From Allacma fusca (Eukaryota > Arthropoda > Collembola > Symphypleona > Sminthuridae): DNA of 64,000 nt. The notes beneath the pieces are model-generated. The model saw nothing but the letters and a program-made list of their open reading frames with translations, did not search any database and was not told where the DNA came from. Within the stretch, counting starts at the first letter, position 1, and the number at the start of each line of letters is the position of its first letter. The position numbers were made by a program, and so were the translations under genes. Below, piece by piece: positions 62,802 to 64,000 of the stretch. Location: contig OX359249.1 in NCBI GenBank assembly GCA_947179485.1, positions 37,806,250 to 37,870,249 on the forward strand. The letters are read 5' to 3'.

Positions 62802-64000
62802 GGCTCATATCTCAAATCACTAATTTGACCTACGCATTCCAGTCTAAAATTCACTTTCAAATCCTACAGGCATTTACTAATGACAATAGAAACGTACTGA
62901 CACTCGTTGATTCGACGACTCATTCCATCAATGTTTACAATAAATAAAAATCACTCTGGTCCATTTAGGTTTGCCACGTAACATGATTTAACGATTTACT
63001 ACAATAATTCCGGCGAACAATATGAAGCATTGCCATTCAATTTTATTTTAATTTCTATTGTAGATTGTTTATATTGTTTCGGTTTGTTTTTGTAATCTTG
63101 AGAGTGTCAAACAGCTGGTTTTTCTACTTCTCTGTTGGTCCACAGATATTCGGAAGTGAATGAAATATTTACTTTATAACTGAATATTTTTTTTGTTTTT
63201 TATTAAAAAACAACAATGTACAACTGACGTTTAAGATAAGTAGTAAGTGTAATGAAAATATTCTCAAGGTACTTAGGTACAAGTGGAATTACATTTGTAA
63301 ACATCAGCTGTTTATTTCCCAGCACTACCACCATGTTTTGTATATAACAATCGGAATATCAACTTTCTTCAACTATGTCCACTCTGGAAATAATTTCTTT
63401 GTCCAATTTGGAAACAATAACAAAACGGCGGAGCTCCTCACAAAATCCCATGCTATCGCTCTAAACTTCAACAACGGTACATCACAAGAAGCACCTAAAG
63501 TAATTGTCAGTATCAAACACGAGTGCGGCCACAATCCGAAGAATAACAATAATAATAGCACTTTTGGAAATAAAGAAGCTATCATTTTCGCATAACTATA
63601 ATATTATGGAATAACGAATCAAAGATTGAGCTTATTCAAAAGTCACCACCATTCAGACGGAACGTATTGAAAAAGTAGGCAGTATAGTTATAATAACTAC
63701 GATCACTAGAAGTCCTCATCTACACACAATATCTGTACAAAAAAAAATCGTGGTGTACTGAACACTACATTTTCCATCCGAACTGCAATATCTGTAATAT
63801 GTACTCTATGGATGTAATAATTCTAGCTTGAGTCCTCGAACACTACAACAATTCTCGTATTTATCGCAAATAACACCAGAAATTTCAAGACAAACTTCAT
63901 TTTAAAGACTTATTTTTAACAAGTCACAAAAACACTGGAACACTTGATCTCGGATTCGCAGAAGTCAAACCGGTGGCAGGAAAGGGTAGTAGACAGAATT
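62802..64000. other. MRTF 5' flank: probable 5' UTR and promoter region
   Basis: No further MRTF coding sequence is seen upstream of the ATG at 62801, and a non-coding first exon cannot be located by eye. Two copies of AAACAGCTG stand in opposite orientation at 63109-63117 (plus) and 63313-63305 (minus). A plus-strand open frame at 63338-63595 (Asn-rich, no ATG near its start) is not recognisable and is left uncalled. Confidence 0.4.

Noticed and set aside
63338-63595. Plus-strand Asn-rich open frame divergent from MRTF
   Set aside because: No ATG at its start, no clear acceptor, no recognised motif. The nearby ACCACCATG start runs into a stop after four codons.
1-64000. tRNA, rRNA, CRISPR array or bacterial-type operon
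   Set aside because: No cloverleaf with A/B boxes, no conserved rRNA stretches, no regularly spaced direct repeats, and clear eukaryotic splicing.

Overview
The window is animal nuclear DNA, most likely from an arthropod and probably a hexapod. The evidence is a multi-exon gene with GT-AG introns of mostly 75-170 bp, AT-rich non-coding DNA full of CT, CA and TACA microsatellites, and no bacterial gene organisation. I cannot name the species.

The one gene identified with high confidence fills the right end on the minus strand (62801 down to 53110). It is a myocardin-related transcription factor (MRTF, also MAL or MKL), the actin-regulated coactivator of serum response factor. I rebuilt ten coding exons by following reading frame and splice phase. 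They join without a stop into a predicted protein of 1855 residues. It holds three RPEL actin-binding motifs, a basic region, a glutamine-rich block, a SAP domain, a leucine zipper and a C-terminal activation region with the DWLENL motif. Exons 2-4, around the RPEL motifs, all begin and end in phase 1 and are multiples of three.

A second small gene is well supported at 33277 to 32810 on the minus strand. It has two exons and encodes a predicted 97-residue secreted protein with a signal peptide and an eight-cysteine array resembling a WAP (four-disulfide core) domain. A polyadenylation signal lies about 300 bp downstream.

The rest of the left 51 kb is gene-poor. Weaker, splice-consistent candidates lie at 22362-21015 (three exons), 20636-20380, 37062-37196 and 49434-48914. 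All are unrecognised and offered at low confidence. A 149-bp non-autonomous DNA transposon (MITE) with pogo/Tc1-like inverted ends and TA flanks lies at 48181-48329. The other visible structures are simple repeats. I see no tRNA, rRNA, CRISPR array or intact autonomous transposon.

In functional terms the window is one large regulator locus, with compact exons and two introns above 1 kb near its 5' end, beside a long non-coding stretch. That stretch may hold regulatory sequence and small fast-evolving secreted-protein genes. All exon borders were inferred by eye, without transcript or homology searches.
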